Positions 26,297 to 35,186 of a stretch of DNA of 64,000 nucleotides are shown one piece after another. Numbering within the stretch: position 1 is the first letter of the stretch; each line of letters begins with the position of its first letter. The DNA is from Knufia peltigerae (Eukaryota; Ascomycota; Eurotiomycetes; Chaetothyriales; Trichomeriaceae). The translations under genes and the position numbers were made by a program. The stretch is from positions 62,001 through 126,000 of the forward strand of contig JAPDRN010000096.1 of the NCBI GenBank assembly GCA_030247855.1. Reading direction: 5' to 3'. Under the pieces are notes generated by a model. The model did not search any database. It worked only from the letters and a program-made list of their open reading frames with translations, and was not told the DNA's origin.

Positions 26297-27469
26297 TTAG
26301 AAATCGAACTGCAGGCGCCCGGTGACCGCGCGCGTGCGGTCCACCGTGGTGCCGGCCAGGCGATCGCGGTTGCGGCTTTCGATCACGTTGAGCATGAAGC
26401 GCAGGTTGTCGCGCAGGTACCAGTTGCCGCCCAGCGTCCAGCCTTCGGTGCTGCCACGGCGCAGGTCGGGTTGGCCATCGAGGTGCTGTGCGCCCCACAT
26501 CTGGTCGTAGCGCAGGGCCACTTCGAAGGCACCGGCCTTGTGACGGATGTTCTTGACCCGGGCGAAGCGGCCGGTCTTGCGGTCGTAGGCGCGGCTCTCG
26601 CCGGTGACGAACCAGCTGAGCATGCCGTAGGCGGCCATCACACCACCGCGCTGGGCACCATCATCGAAGGTGGCGCCGCTGAATTCGCCCTGCCATGACA
26701 GCGGGCCGCGCACCTGCGCATATTCCAGCGACCACTTGTTGACGTCGGTATCGCGGCCGGCGGAGAAGTCGACCAGGGTCAGGCGGCTCTCGTCGGACAG
26801 ATGGCCGGCCGGACGCGGGCGGATCTTCAGGCCCGGCGTGCCGTTGCCGCCCGGGTTGTCGTAGGCCTCGCGGGCCAGCGACAGGCCCAGGTGCAGCACG
26901 TCGCCCTCGCCGGGGGCCGGTGCCCAGGTGACGCGGCCACCGGCGGCGCGGCCCTTGACCTGCCAGGCATCGATGCTCTCCAGGCTGTACACGCTGGCCG
27001 CCCAGGTGAAATCGCCCGGATTGGCCTGCCACGAGGCGCCCAACCGGTACAGCGGCGCCAGCGTGGTGCCGGCGTTGCCGCGCTCCAGGAAGCTGCCGTA
27101 GTTGGAGCCGGTGCGGTCATCCAGCGAGAAATACTGCTTGAACTGGCCCACGGTGAGGCGGCCGGCATCGCCGAAGCTGCGGCTCAGGTAGACGTCTTTG
27201 GCCTCGACGCGGTCGCCGGAGAAATCGGCTTCCAGCTTGTAGTCGACAACGAAGAACTTGCCGGAAACGTCAAGCCAGGCGCGGCGGATCTCGGTGTCGT
27301 CCTTGTTCGGTGTGCCCCGGTTGTCGTTGTCGAAGGTGGCGAAATCCAGGTGCAGGCGCCCGCCGACCGTGGCGGTCACCGGACGCTCGTCCTCTGCGAA
27401 GGCCGGCGCGGCCAGCGCAGCCAGGGCCATCATGGCGGCAGGACGCCGCCAGGCAATGCTCAATTCCAC
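26297..27469 (-). CDS. Phosphate-selective porin O/P family outer-membrane porin
   Basis: 390-residue 16-strand porin of the OprO/OprP fold. I chose the GTG at 27469: GGGAGG lies 5-10 bp upstream and the resulting N-terminus (MELSIAWRRPAAMMALAALA, cleavage at PAFA-EDE) is a proper signal peptide. The strands carry family features such as GRLTVGQFKQYFS and the C-terminal GGNWYLRDNLRFMLNVI, ending in Phe. Although named after phosphate porins, its position directly upstream of CitMHS suggests it passes citrate or related organic anions; this is inference. It is divergent from the response-regulator operon. Confidence 0.88.
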   Translation of the reverse strand: MELSIAWRRPAAMMALAALAAPAFAEDERPVTATVGGRLHLDFATFDNDNRGTPNKDDTEIRRAWLDVSGKFFVVDYKLEADFSGDRVEAKDVYLSRSFGDAGRLTVGQFKQYFSLDDRTGSNYGSFLERGNAGTTLAPLYRLGASWQANPGDFTWAASVYSLESIDAWQVKGRAAGGRVTWAPAPGEGDVLHLGLSLAREAYDNPGGNGTPGLKIRPRPAGHLSDESRLTLVDFSAGRDTDVNKWSLEYAQVRGPLSWQGEFSGATFDDGAQRGGVMAAYGMLSWFVTGESRAYDRKTGRFARVKNIRHKAGAFEVALRYDQMWGAQHLDGQPDLRRGSTEGWTLGGNWYLRDNLRFMLNVIESRNRDRLAGTTVDRTRAVTGRLQFDF

Positions 27470-27593
27470 AAACCCTCCCAGGTGCACGCCAAGCGCGCGG
27501 CAATCGTGGGCACCGGACGGTGCGCGGCCGCAGTCTGTGTCGCGCAAGCTGTCATCGTCCTGTCAGCGGTTTGTGCGGTGCAGCGTAAAAGAC

Positions 27594-27656
27594 CGCCGGG
27601 CATGGCCCGGCGCTACCCATGCGGTGTACCCCGGTAGCGCCGGTCCATGACCGGCG
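27594..27656. repeat. Inverted pair of GTAG repeats (CCGGGC type) with a compensated variant
   Basis: 27594-27616 (reverse) has the standard CCGGGC/GCCCGG stem. 27634-27656 (forward) has CCGGTC/GACCGG instead, a change on both arms that keeps the pairing. The pair lies in the 240-bp divergent gap between the porin and the response regulator. Confidence 0.88.
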
Positions 27657-27709
27657 GGCGAACCCTGCGCCATGCGGTAGCATTCGTTTCCCCTCTTACG
27701 CCCCCGCCC

Positions 27710-28399
27710 ATGCGCCTGCTGCTGGTCGAAGACAACCCGGACCTGGCCGATGCGATCATCCGTCGCATGCGCCGCAGTGGTCACGCGGTGGACTGGCAGG
27801 CCGACGGTCTGGCCGCTGCCAGCGTGCTGCGTTACCAGAGTTTCGACCTGGTGGTGCTGGATATCGGCCTGCCCAAGCTGGATGGGCTGAGGGTGCTGGC
27901 CGGCATGCGTGAGCGCGGCGACAGCACCCCGGTGCTGATGCTGACCGCACGCGATGGCATCGAAGATCGCGTGCAGGCACTCGATGTCGGCGCTGACGAC
28001 TACCTGGGCAAACCTTTCGACTTCCGTGAATTCGAAGCGCGCTGCCGGGTGCTGCTGCGGCGTGCACGTGGGCAGGCCAGTGAAGTGGTGCAGATCGGCG
28101 GCTTCCAGTTCGACAACGCTGCGCACCGGGTGACCCTGGATGGCGAGCCGATCGAGCTGCCCAACCGCGAATATCGTTTGCTTGAGATCCTGGTGGGCCG
28201 CATGGGCCAGGTCGTGGGCAAGGATGAGATCGGCAATGGCCTGTTCGGCTTCGATGACGAAGCGGGGCCGAACGCCATCGAGCTGTATATCGGTCGCCTG
28301 CGCAGGAAGCTGGCAAGCGCGCCGCTGCGCATCACCACCGTGCGTGGCGTCGGCTATCTGCTTGAAGCCAGCGATGGCAGCAGCGACACCGATGGCTGA
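27710..28399 (+). CDS. OmpR-family response regulator, TctD-like
   Basis: 229-residue transcription factor. The receiver domain (1-115) has the acidic pocket VEDN, phospho-acceptor Asp51 in VVLDIGLP and Lys101 in DDYLGKPFD. The winged-helix DNA-binding domain (about 130-222) includes PNREYRLLEILVGRMGQVV and GRLRRKLASAPLRITTVRGVGYLL. It overlaps the downstream kinase gene by 8 bp. Resemblance to TctD and the divergent citrate-transporter/porin genes suggest it activates them in response to tricarboxylates. Confidence 0.92.
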   Translation: MRLLLVEDNPDLADAIIRRMRRSGHAVDWQADGLAAASVLRYQSFDLVVLDIGLPKLDGLRVLAGMRERGDSTPVLMLTARDGIEDRVQALDVGADDYLGKPFDFREFEARCRVLLRRARGQASEVVQIGGFQFDNAAHRVTLDGEPIELPNREYRLLEILVGRMGQVVGKDEIGNGLFGFDDEAGPNAIELYIGRLRRKLASAPLRITTVRGVGYLLEASDGSSDTDG

Positions 28400-29783
28400 C
28401 GCGCGCGCTGCGCCTGCCGCGCCTGGGTCGCTGCGGCGCACCCTGCTGCTGTACCTGGGCGCGTTGCTGGCAGTATTCGCGGTGGCGCTGTTGTTTGCTG
28501 CACGCGACTACGGCCAGCGCGCGGCCAATCGTTCCTACGACCATCTGCTGGTGTCCTCTGCGCTGTCGATCGCCGATTCGGTGGCCTTGGTGGACGGCCA
28601 GTGGCAGGTGGACCTTCCGTATGCGGCGCTGGACCTGCTGGCGATGGCGCCGGAAGACCGCGTGTTCTACCGGGTCGCCGACAGCCGTGGCAACCTGATC
28701 ACCGGCTACGGCGACCTGCCAGCGTCGCCGCGCCGGCCGGGCACGCAACCGCAGTTGTTCGATGCGGCCTACAGCGGCGAGACCGTGCGTTTCGTCGTAG
28801 TTGGCCGCAGCTTTGCCGCTGCCTCCGCGCAGGGCGAGGTGCAGGTGCAGGTGGGGCAGACCCGGCGTGCGCGCGAAGCGGTGGCGCAGGAACTGGTCAA
28901 CCGCGCGCTGCTGGCGATCGGCGTGTTGTCGGGGTTGCTGCTGGCACTGGTGGCGTTCGGCGTGCATCGCGCGTTCCGGCCGCTGGTGCGGGTCGAGCGT
29001 GAACTGTCGCGCCGCGAGCCGTCCGACCTGAAACCGTTGGACGCGCGCGTGCCACGTGAGATGGATCAGATGGTGGCAGCGCTGAACCGCTTCATGGAAC
29101 GCTTGTCCAGCAGCAATGAAACCCTGCGTGCGTTCATGGCCGAGGCCGCGCACCAGATGCGCACGCCGCTGGCCGCGCTGCGCGCGCAGGCGCAGCTGGC
29201 GCTGGATGACGACGATCCGCAGGACATGCGGCGCAGCCTGCTGGCGATCGAGCGCAATGCCACCCACATGAGCCGTCTGCTCAACCAGCTGCTCAGCGAT
29301 GCCAGCGTGATCCATCGATCCCATCTGCAGCGCTTCGCCACCGTGGACCTGGCCGAGACCGTGCACCAGGCGCTGCACGAAGCGTTGCCGCAGGCCGGGC
29401 CCGCCCCGCGCGTGCAGCTGGCGATGACGGCCGAGCCGGTGCAGGTGCGCGGTGACGCGCTGCTGCTGCGTGAGGCCATCAAGAATCTGGTCGACAACGC
29501 GCTGAAGTACGGCGGCGATGGTCCCTTGCAGATCGCGCTGACCGCTGAGGGCGCGCATGCCGTGCTGACCATCGCCGACCACGGTACGGGCATCGCGGCC
29601 GCGGATGCTGAACGCGTGTTCGAGCGTTTCGCACGGGGCGAGGGCGCGCCCTCCGGCGGTGCGGGCCTTGGCCTGGCCATCGTCAAGCGGGTGGTCGACA
29701 GCCATGGTGGCCAGATCGATCTCAGCAATCGACCGCAGGGCGGCCTGGTCGCCACCATCCGCCTGCCCCGGAGCAGCACATGA
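28392..29783 (+). CDS. Sensor histidine kinase, TctE-like
   Basis: 463-residue inner-membrane kinase. Two helices (about residues 18-37 and 170-195) bracket a periplasmic sensor domain of the 2CSK_N/TctE type (SSALSIADSVALVDGQWQVDLP). A HAMP-like linker follows, then HisKA with phospho-acceptor His254 in AEAAHQMRTPLAAL. The HATPase domain has the N box IKNLVDNALKYG, G1 IADHGTGI and G2 GGAGLGLAIVKRVV. The start overlaps the response-regulator gene by 8 bp, and its stop overlaps the next gene as ATGA. It probably senses tricarboxylates directly or through the co-encoded binding protein. Confidence 0.92.
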   Translation: MADARAAPAAPGSLRRTLLLYLGALLAVFAVALLFAARDYGQRAANRSYDHLLVSSALSIADSVALVDGQWQVDLPYAALDLLAMAPEDRVFYRVADSRGNLITGYGDLPASPRRPGTQPQLFDAAYSGETVRFVVVGRSFAAASAQGEVQVQVGQTRRAREAVAQELVNRALLAIGVLSGLLLALVAFGVHRAFRPLVRVERELSRREPSDLKPLDARVPREMDQMVAALNRFMERLSSSNETLRAFMAEAAHQMRTPLAALRAQAQLALDDDDPQDMRRSLLAIERNATHMSRLLNQLLSDASVIHRSHLQRFATVDLAETVHQALHEALPQAGPAPRVQLAMTAEPVQVRGDALLLREAIKNLVDNALKYGGDGPLQIALTAEGAHAVLTIADHGTGIAAADAERVFERFARGEGAPSGGAGLGLAIVKRVVDSHGGQIDLSNRPQGGLVATIRLPRSST

Positions 29784-30835
29784 TCCGCCTGTTCGCCGCC
29801 ACTGTTGCCCTGCTGCTGGCCGTGCCGGCCCTCGCTGCACCGGGCGATGTGCGCCGCTTTCCCGCCCAGGGCACCGCCACTGCACAGCTGCGCATCCACG
29901 GCACCACCGATATCGAGGTTTTCGCCGAGGTCATCGCCGACTACCAGCGGCTGCATCCGGGCAGCGAGGTGGTGTACGAAGACATCATCACCCAGGACCT
30001 GTACGCGCGTTACCTGCATGACCGCGCCGGACCTGCGTCGCCGGATCTGCTGATCTCCAGCGGCATGGACCTGCAGACCAAGCTGGTCAACGACGGCCAC
30101 GCGCTGCCGCACCGTTCGGTGCAGACCCAGGCGCTGCCGGCGTGGGCGCAGTGGCGTGGCGAAGCGTTCGGCATCAGTTACGAACCGGTGGTGATGGTCT
30201 ACAACACGCGCAGGCTGCCGGCCGCGAAAGTGCCGCACACACGTCGACAGCTGCTGGACCTGCTGCGTGCGGAAGGCACGCCGTTGCGCGGCAAGGTCGG
30301 CACCTACGACATCGAACGCAGCAGCGTGGGTTACCTGCTGGCGACCCAGGATGCCCAGCGCGGCAGCATCGCCGGTGCCCTGCTGGGCGCGCTGGGGGAC
30401 AACGCGGTGGTGCGCGAGGAACGCACCGGCGTGCTGCTGGACCAGGTGGCCAGCGGCCAGTTGTCGCTGGTCTACAACGTGCTGGGCTCGTATGCGCAGG
30501 CGCGTATCGATGCGGGCGCACCGCTGGCCATCGTCGAGCCGGAGGACTACACGCTGGTGGTGCTGCGTACCGCGGTGATTCCGCGCACCGCAGCGCACCC
30601 GCAGGAAGCGCGGCGCTTCCTCGACTACCTGCTGTCGCCACGCGGCCAGCAGGTGCTCGCGCGCGAGGCGCGGCTGATGCCGATCGTGCGCGGCGATGCA
30701 GGCGGCGACGATGCGCCCGGCCGCAGCCGCCGCCCGATCCAGCTCGGCCCCGGCCTGCTGGTCTACCTGGATGCGCTCAAGCGCCGCCAGTTCCTCGATG
30801 CCTGGCGCAGCAGCGTGGAGCCGGCCGGGCGCTGA
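29780..30835 (+). CDS. Periplasmic extracellular solute-binding protein (Fe/organic-anion type)
   Basis: 351-residue binding protein with a signal peptide cleaved near ALAAPG. The fold resembles bacterial solute-binding family 1: GTTDIEVFAEVIADYQRLHPGSEVVYED, ISYEPVVMVYNTRRLP, and a C-terminal FLDYLLSPRGQQVL hinge region. No ABC permease or ATPase gene is nearby. Because its start overlaps the kinase stop by 4 bp, it is more likely an accessory sensor subunit that presents ligand to the kinase than a transport component; that role is inferred from context. Confidence 0.85.
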   Translation: MIRLFAATVALLLAVPALAAPGDVRRFPAQGTATAQLRIHGTTDIEVFAEVIADYQRLHPGSEVVYEDIITQDLYARYLHDRAGPASPDLLISSGMDLQTKLVNDGHALPHRSVQTQALPAWAQWRGEAFGISYEPVVMVYNTRRLPAAKVPHTRRQLLDLLRAEGTPLRGKVGTYDIERSSVGYLLATQDAQRGSIAGALLGALGDNAVVREERTGVLLDQVASGQLSLVYNVLGSYAQARIDAGAPLAIVEPEDYTLVVLRTAVIPRTAAHPQEARRFLDYLLSPRGQQVLAREARLMPIVRGDAGGDDAPGRSRRPIQLGPGLLVYLDALKRRQFLDAWRSSVEPAGR

Positions 30836-30842
30836 TGCCCTG

Positions 30843-30865
30843 GTAGCGCAGGGCCACGCCCGGCG
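30843..30865 (+). repeat. Degenerate GTAG repeat (CCGGGC type)
   Basis: GTAGCG head followed by an imperfect AGGGC/GCCCG stem with loop CAC, between the solute-binding gene and the LuxR-type regulator. Confidence 0.6.
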
Positions 30866-30895
30866 GATGCGGTTTGCTGCACGTACAATGGCCCC

Positions 30896-31552
30896 ATGAG
30901 CGAATACACCATCCTGATCGCCGATGACCATCCGCTGCTGCGTTCGGCGGTGGTGCAGTCATTGCGGCAGAGCCTGCCGCTGGCGCAGGTGCGCGAGGTC
31001 GCCAGTGCCGAAGCACTGGCTGCGGCGCTGGACGCACAGCCCGATGTGGATCTGGTGCTGCTGGACCTGACCATGCCTGGCGCACACGGTTTCTCCGCGC
31101 TGCTGCACGTGCGCGGTTCGCACCCGGACATCCCGGTGGTGATCCTGTCCTCCAACGATCATCCGCGGGTGATCCGTCGCGCGCAGCAATTCGGCGCCGC
31201 CGGTTTCATTCCCAAGTCCGCGCCTGCCGAAACCATCGGTGAAGCCGTGGCGGCGGTACTTGATGGTGGCCTGTGGTTCCCGGCGATGGCGGCTGAGCGT
31301 TCCGAGGCCGACGCGCTGCTGGCCAGCCGTTTGGCGCAGCTGACGCCGCAGCAGTTCCGGGTACTGCTGTGCCTGGCTGATGGGCTGCTCAACAAGCAGA
31401 TTGCCTATGAGCTGGGGTTGGCCGAGAACACGGTGAAGGTGCATGTCACCGCCATCCTGAAGAAGCTCGAGTGCCACAGCCGTACCCAGGCTGCGGTGTT
31501 GGTGAAGGCACTGGAGCCGGAAGGCGATGCGCGCGCCGGGTTGGATGGCTGA
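30896..31552 (+). CDS. NarL/LuxR-family response regulator
   Basis: 218-residue regulator. The receiver has ADDHPLLR, phospho-acceptor Asp57 in LVLLDLTMPG and the Lys in AGFIPKSAP. The C-terminal helix-turn-helix reads LTPQQFRVLLCLADGLLNKQIAYELGL followed by ENTVKVHVTAILKKL. It belongs to the AgmR/ErdR-like group that controls two-carbon and organic-acid use in related bacteria. The probable partner is the hybrid kinase encoded 0.9 kb away on the other strand, next to the porin and dctA. A low-GC lipoprotein gene now lies between them. Confidence 0.9.
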   Translation: MSEYTILIADDHPLLRSAVVQSLRQSLPLAQVREVASAEALAAALDAQPDVDLVLLDLTMPGAHGFSALLHVRGSHPDIPVVILSSNDHPRVIRRAQQFGAAGFIPKSAPAETIGEAVAAVLDGGLWFPAMAAERSEADALLASRLAQLTPQQFRVLLCLADGLLNKQIAYELGLAENTVKVHVTAILKKLECHSRTQAAVLVKALEPEGDARAGLDG

Positions 31553-31611
31553 TCGCGGCAGGACATCGAATGATGTACTGAGTCGGTGTTGATTCTGTTC
31601 CGCTTCCTCGA

Positions 31612-32280
31612 TCAGTTTCCGCTGATCGAGTTCAGTTCCGGATCGATAGAGAACATGAATCTGTTTTCGTATCCCGTACCGATACCCTCAGCTACTTCCG
31701 CGTAGCTGTATGTGGGAGACGATCGGTCTGACGCCAGCCTCTGGCCCCATGCCTCGTGATCGGCATTGCTTCGGGCTCGAGCGATACCAATGCATATGCT
31801 CAGGCCGCACGCAAGGCGCTCAAGAACGGCGTTCTGATCCATTGCGCGCATGAGAGACGATCGATAGTGCCTGGCCAGATCCTGCGCATCAGGGCTGGAT
31901 GCTGCGTCGATGGTCATGCGATCGATTGCATCATAGGTACTACGGCTGGACCGCAGAAGGTCTTCAGCAGTCTGGCTTGAGATGCCTCTGTTTGCCATGA
32001 ATCCAGACTCGACCTGGAGGTGCTCGAATGTGCGTTCCGTGCGATTGCCGGCCGACGCCGAAATGCTCTGATTCGACAATGTGGGGCCACGCGGATTGGC
32101 TGGGTCGGGGGTGTCTGGGTGACGCTGGCTGATGCTGCTTTCTTCTGTAGTTCTCTGTTGATTTCCGTCTGCTTTCGATGATTTTCCATCGATGCATCCG
32201 CTGCAGCAAAGGCCGAGAAGCGTCGCCACGATCGGGCCGAAATATCTTGTAAATGCAGGAGGTGCGGGAGAAGCGGGCAC
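31612..32280 (-). CDS. Putative lipoprotein, low-GC accessory gene
   Basis: 222-residue protein of unknown function. I chose the GTG at 32280: AGAGG lies 9-13 bp upstream and the result is a short N-terminus (MPASPAPPAFTRYFG), a hydrophobic segment IVATLLGLCCSGC and a probable lipidated Cys. A TTG at 32361 would give 27 more residues before the signal and is less likely. After the Cys comes a Ser/Thr/Gln-rich linker and then a helical domain (MANRGISSQTAEDLLRSSRS onward). The base composition is clearly more AT-rich than its neighbours and codon choice is less biased, which suggests acquisition. It is convergent with the LuxR-type regulator across 59 bp. Confidence 0.65.
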   Translation of the reverse strand: MPASPAPPAFTRYFGPIVATLLGLCCSGCIDGKSSKADGNQQRTTEESSISQRHPDTPDPANPRGPTLSNQSISASAGNRTERTFEHLQVESGFMANRGISSQTAEDLLRSSRSTYDAIDRMTIDAASSPDAQDLARHYRSSLMRAMDQNAVLERLACGLSICIGIARARSNADHEAWGQRLASDRSSPTYSYAEVAEGIGTGYENRFMFSIDPELNSISGN

Positions 32281-32466
32281 GATCAATGCCTCTGGTCTGG
32301 CTGGCCGATTGGCCCGGTCATGTAATTTTCTGATCTTCAGCAACGGTGGTAAGTAGGACAATTGCTCGTCTGCTGTTCAGACTATGCCCATCCTTTATCC
32401 ATGGGTGGGTCGCTTTTCAGCCTCCTCTCAAGGAGCGGCCGAGGGTCTTCGCGTGGTGCAACACCT

Positions 32467-35118
32467 TTACCCGCGATGCCGCAACAGCAACTGCGTCATC
32501 AATGCACGCAGCGCCGGTGGCCGCACGGGCTTGAGCAGGAAGCCCCAACCGTTCTCGGCAGCATGCGCCTTCAGCGCATCATCGCGCTCGGCGGTCACCA
32601 GGATCACCGGCGGCCGCGCCTGCCATAGCGTGCACAGCGCTTCATACAGGTCCGGTCCGTGCCACTGCCCCATGCGCACGTCCAGCAGCAACAGCTGCGG
32701 CACATTCAACGCGCTGGCGATTTCCACCGCGCCCTGCGGGCCGTCGGCAAGTTCCACATTGCAGCCCCAGCGTTCCAGCAGGGCACGGGTCGCCGCACAG
32801 ACATGCGGGTCATCATCGATGCTCCATACCCTACATTGGCGCAGTGGGCTGTCATCAGACGGCTCGGTCGCGATGACCGGCGCTGCCGGCGGTGCAATCA
32901 CCTCGTCGGCGCGTCCGAGTGCCACGCTGACGGCGAACACGCTGCCCTTGCCCAGCGTGGAACGCAGGCTGATGCGGTGGCCGAGCAGGCGGCCGATGCG
33001 CTCGACGATGGCCAGGCCCAGGCCGGCGCCACGCTCCTGCTCCACGCCGTCATTCAAGCGACGGAACTCTTCGAAAATCTCGCCCTGCAGGCTTTCCGGA
33101 ATACCCGGGCCCTGGTCATGCACCTCGATGCGGAGCTGGTCACCTGCGCGCCGACAGCCGATCAGCACGCGTCCACGTGGCGTGTAGCGCAGCGCATTGG
33201 ACAGGAAGTTCTGCAGGATGCGGCGCAGCAGCGCTTCGTCGCTGACCACCACCGCGCGGGTGTCCACCCAGTCAAGCTGCAGGCCACGGCTCTGTGCGGC
33301 GATGCCGAACTCGCGCGCCAGGGTTTCCAGCAAGGGAGACAGCGCGAATGCGCGCACCCGGACCTGCAACGACCCCGACTCCAGCCGTGAAATATCCAGC
33401 AGGCTGTTGAGGATCGCATCCTGCGCGGCCAGTGCGGCGTCGATATGGTCGCTGGTCTGTTGCTGTGCGGGGTCGGTGAGCTTGCCACGCAGCACCGACA
33501 CGAACATGCGCGCGGCGTTCAGCGGCTGCAGCAGGTCGTGCACCGCCGAGGCCACGAAGCGGGTCTTGTAGCGGTTGGCCTGTTCGGCTTCGCGGCGGGC
33601 TTCGTCCAGATCCTGGGTGCGTTCGGCCACGCGGTGTTCCAGCGCATCGGCCAGCGAGCGCAGTTCGCGTGCGGCGTTCTTGTAGCTGGTGATGTCGGCA
33701 TAGCTGGTGACGAAGCCACCATCGGGCAGCGGGTTGCCGCGGATCTCCAGCACCGTGCCGTCGTCCTTCTCGCTCTCGCGCATATGCGGGCGGCCGCTGC
33801 GCAGATGGGTCAGACGGCGTTCGATGGCCTCGTCGATCGGACCGGGGCCCAACAGGCCACGACGTGCGTTGAAACGGAACAGTTCTTCGATCGGGCGGCC
33901 CACCCGCACCAGCCCCGCCGGGAAGCGGAACAGCTCCAGATAGCGCGAATTCCACGCGACCAGGCGTTGCTCCTTGTCGATCACCACCACGCCCTGTGGC
34001 AGATGTTCGAGGCTGCGGCTCAAGCCAACGTCGGCGTCGGTGGCGGCTTCCAGCAGGCCGTCCTGGGCGGTGCGCAGCTCCTGGGCGTGCTGTTTGAGCA
34101 GGGTTTCCAGTTCGCGCCGGCTGCGCTGGCGATGCTTGGACAGGCGACGCCGTTGCTGCACGAACAGCACCAGGAAACCCAGCGCCAACCATGCGGCGGC
34201 GCCGGCCAGTGCCGCGCCCCGGCCGGCACTGGTGGCCGCGCTGGCGTCGTGCAGCAGGTGCAGGCTCCAGTCTTCGTCGGGCAGCGCCAGGGTCTGCCAC
34301 AGCATCGCCTGTGGCAGCGCCGGGTCGAGCAGGCGGACCATGCGGCCGCCATCGGCCAGCACATCTTCGGTGCGCACGCGCAGCGGTTGCAGCGAGCGAT
34401 CGGCATACTGCCGCGCCGCACGCATCTCGTTGCGTTCCTCCGTGCCGAGCGGGCGCAGCAGGCGGTAGCGCCAGGCATCGCGGTTGGCCAGGAACACCAC
34501 GTCGTGGTTGTCGCTGGTCAGCACCACGTCCGGGCTGCTCAACCATTCCTGTTCCAGCGCGGACAGCTCGATCTTGATCACGATCACGCCGATCCGCTGG
34601 CTGTCCGCGTCCAGGATGGCTTCGGACATGAAATAGCCGGGCACGCCGGTGGTCATGCCGATGCCGTAGAAGCGGCCACGGCCATGGGCCAGTGCCTGCT
34701 GGTAGTACGGGCGATAGCTGTAGTCCTCGCCGACGTTGCTGGTCGGCTGGTCCCAGTTGCTGGCGGCCACGGCCACGCCATCGCGGCCGACCAGGGTCAG
34801 CGTCGAGGTGCGGGTGACCTGGTTGGCGCGCTGCAGTTTCAGGTTCAGGCGCTGCCGCTCGGCGGGTGAGGGCGGCACCTGCAATGCATGCAGCAGGTCC
34901 GGGTCCAGCGCCATCACCTGCGGCAGGGTGCCGAACCGGTCGATGCGCTGTTGCAGCCCTTGGCCGTACAGCTGCAGCTGGCGCTGCACCTGCGCGCTTT
35001 CCGTGCCCAAGGCGCGACGCCAGGCGTAGTGGCCGGCGGCGACCGCGCACAGCACGGTGCCGGCCACCATCACCAGAATGGTCAGCAACTGCAGGCGGTG
35101 GCGGCTCAGCCAATACAT
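32467..35118 (-). CDS. Hybrid sensor histidine kinase (DctB-like sensor, PAS, HisKA, HATPase, REC)
   Basis: 883-residue inner-membrane kinase. Helices at about 10-30 and 300-322 enclose a periplasmic dCACHE-like sensor (DYSYRPYYQQALAHGRGRFYG, IGMTTGVPGYF), as in DctB C4-dicarboxylate sensors. A PAS domain follows (VVVIDKEQRLVAWNSRYLELF), then a coiled coil, HisKA with His527 in SAVHDLLQPLNAAR, HATPase (QNFLSNALRYT, DQGPGIP, GAGLGLAIVERIGR) and a C-terminal receiver with Asp813 in LLLLDVRMG. The gene lies between the LuxR-type regulator and an O/P porin, with dctA just beyond, so it likely senses dicarboxylates and signals to that regulator. Confidence 0.92.
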   Translation of the reverse strand: MYWLSRHRLQLLTILVMVAGTVLCAVAAGHYAWRRALGTESAQVQRQLQLYGQGLQQRIDRFGTLPQVMALDPDLLHALQVPPSPAERQRLNLKLQRANQVTRTSTLTLVGRDGVAVAASNWDQPTSNVGEDYSYRPYYQQALAHGRGRFYGIGMTTGVPGYFMSEAILDADSQRIGVIVIKIELSALEQEWLSSPDVVLTSDNHDVVFLANRDAWRYRLLRPLGTEERNEMRAARQYADRSLQPLRVRTEDVLADGGRMVRLLDPALPQAMLWQTLALPDEDWSLHLLHDASAATSAGRGAALAGAAAWLALGFLVLFVQQRRRLSKHRQRSRRELETLLKQHAQELRTAQDGLLEAATDADVGLSRSLEHLPQGVVVIDKEQRLVAWNSRYLELFRFPAGLVRVGRPIEELFRFNARRGLLGPGPIDEAIERRLTHLRSGRPHMRESEKDDGTVLEIRGNPLPDGGFVTSYADITSYKNAARELRSLADALEHRVAERTQDLDEARREAEQANRYKTRFVASAVHDLLQPLNAARMFVSVLRGKLTDPAQQQTSDHIDAALAAQDAILNSLLDISRLESGSLQVRVRAFALSPLLETLAREFGIAAQSRGLQLDWVDTRAVVVSDEALLRRILQNFLSNALRYTPRGRVLIGCRRAGDQLRIEVHDQGPGIPESLQGEIFEEFRRLNDGVEQERGAGLGLAIVERIGRLLGHRISLRSTLGKGSVFAVSVALGRADEVIAPPAAPVIATEPSDDSPLRQCRVWSIDDDPHVCAATRALLERWGCNVELADGPQGAVEIASALNVPQLLLLDVRMGQWHGPDLYEALCTLWQARPPVILVTAERDDALKAHAAENGWGFLLKPVRPPALRALMTQLLLRHRG

Positions 35119-35186
35119 GGCGGCAGTCTACGCAGGGCCGGCGGGCGCGGTGTACACGACCGCCGGGATCTGACACGTGGAAGGGA

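Noticed and set aside
29780..30835. ABC transporter operon
   Set aside because: No permease or ATPase gene adjoins the binding protein; the neighbours are sensor genes.
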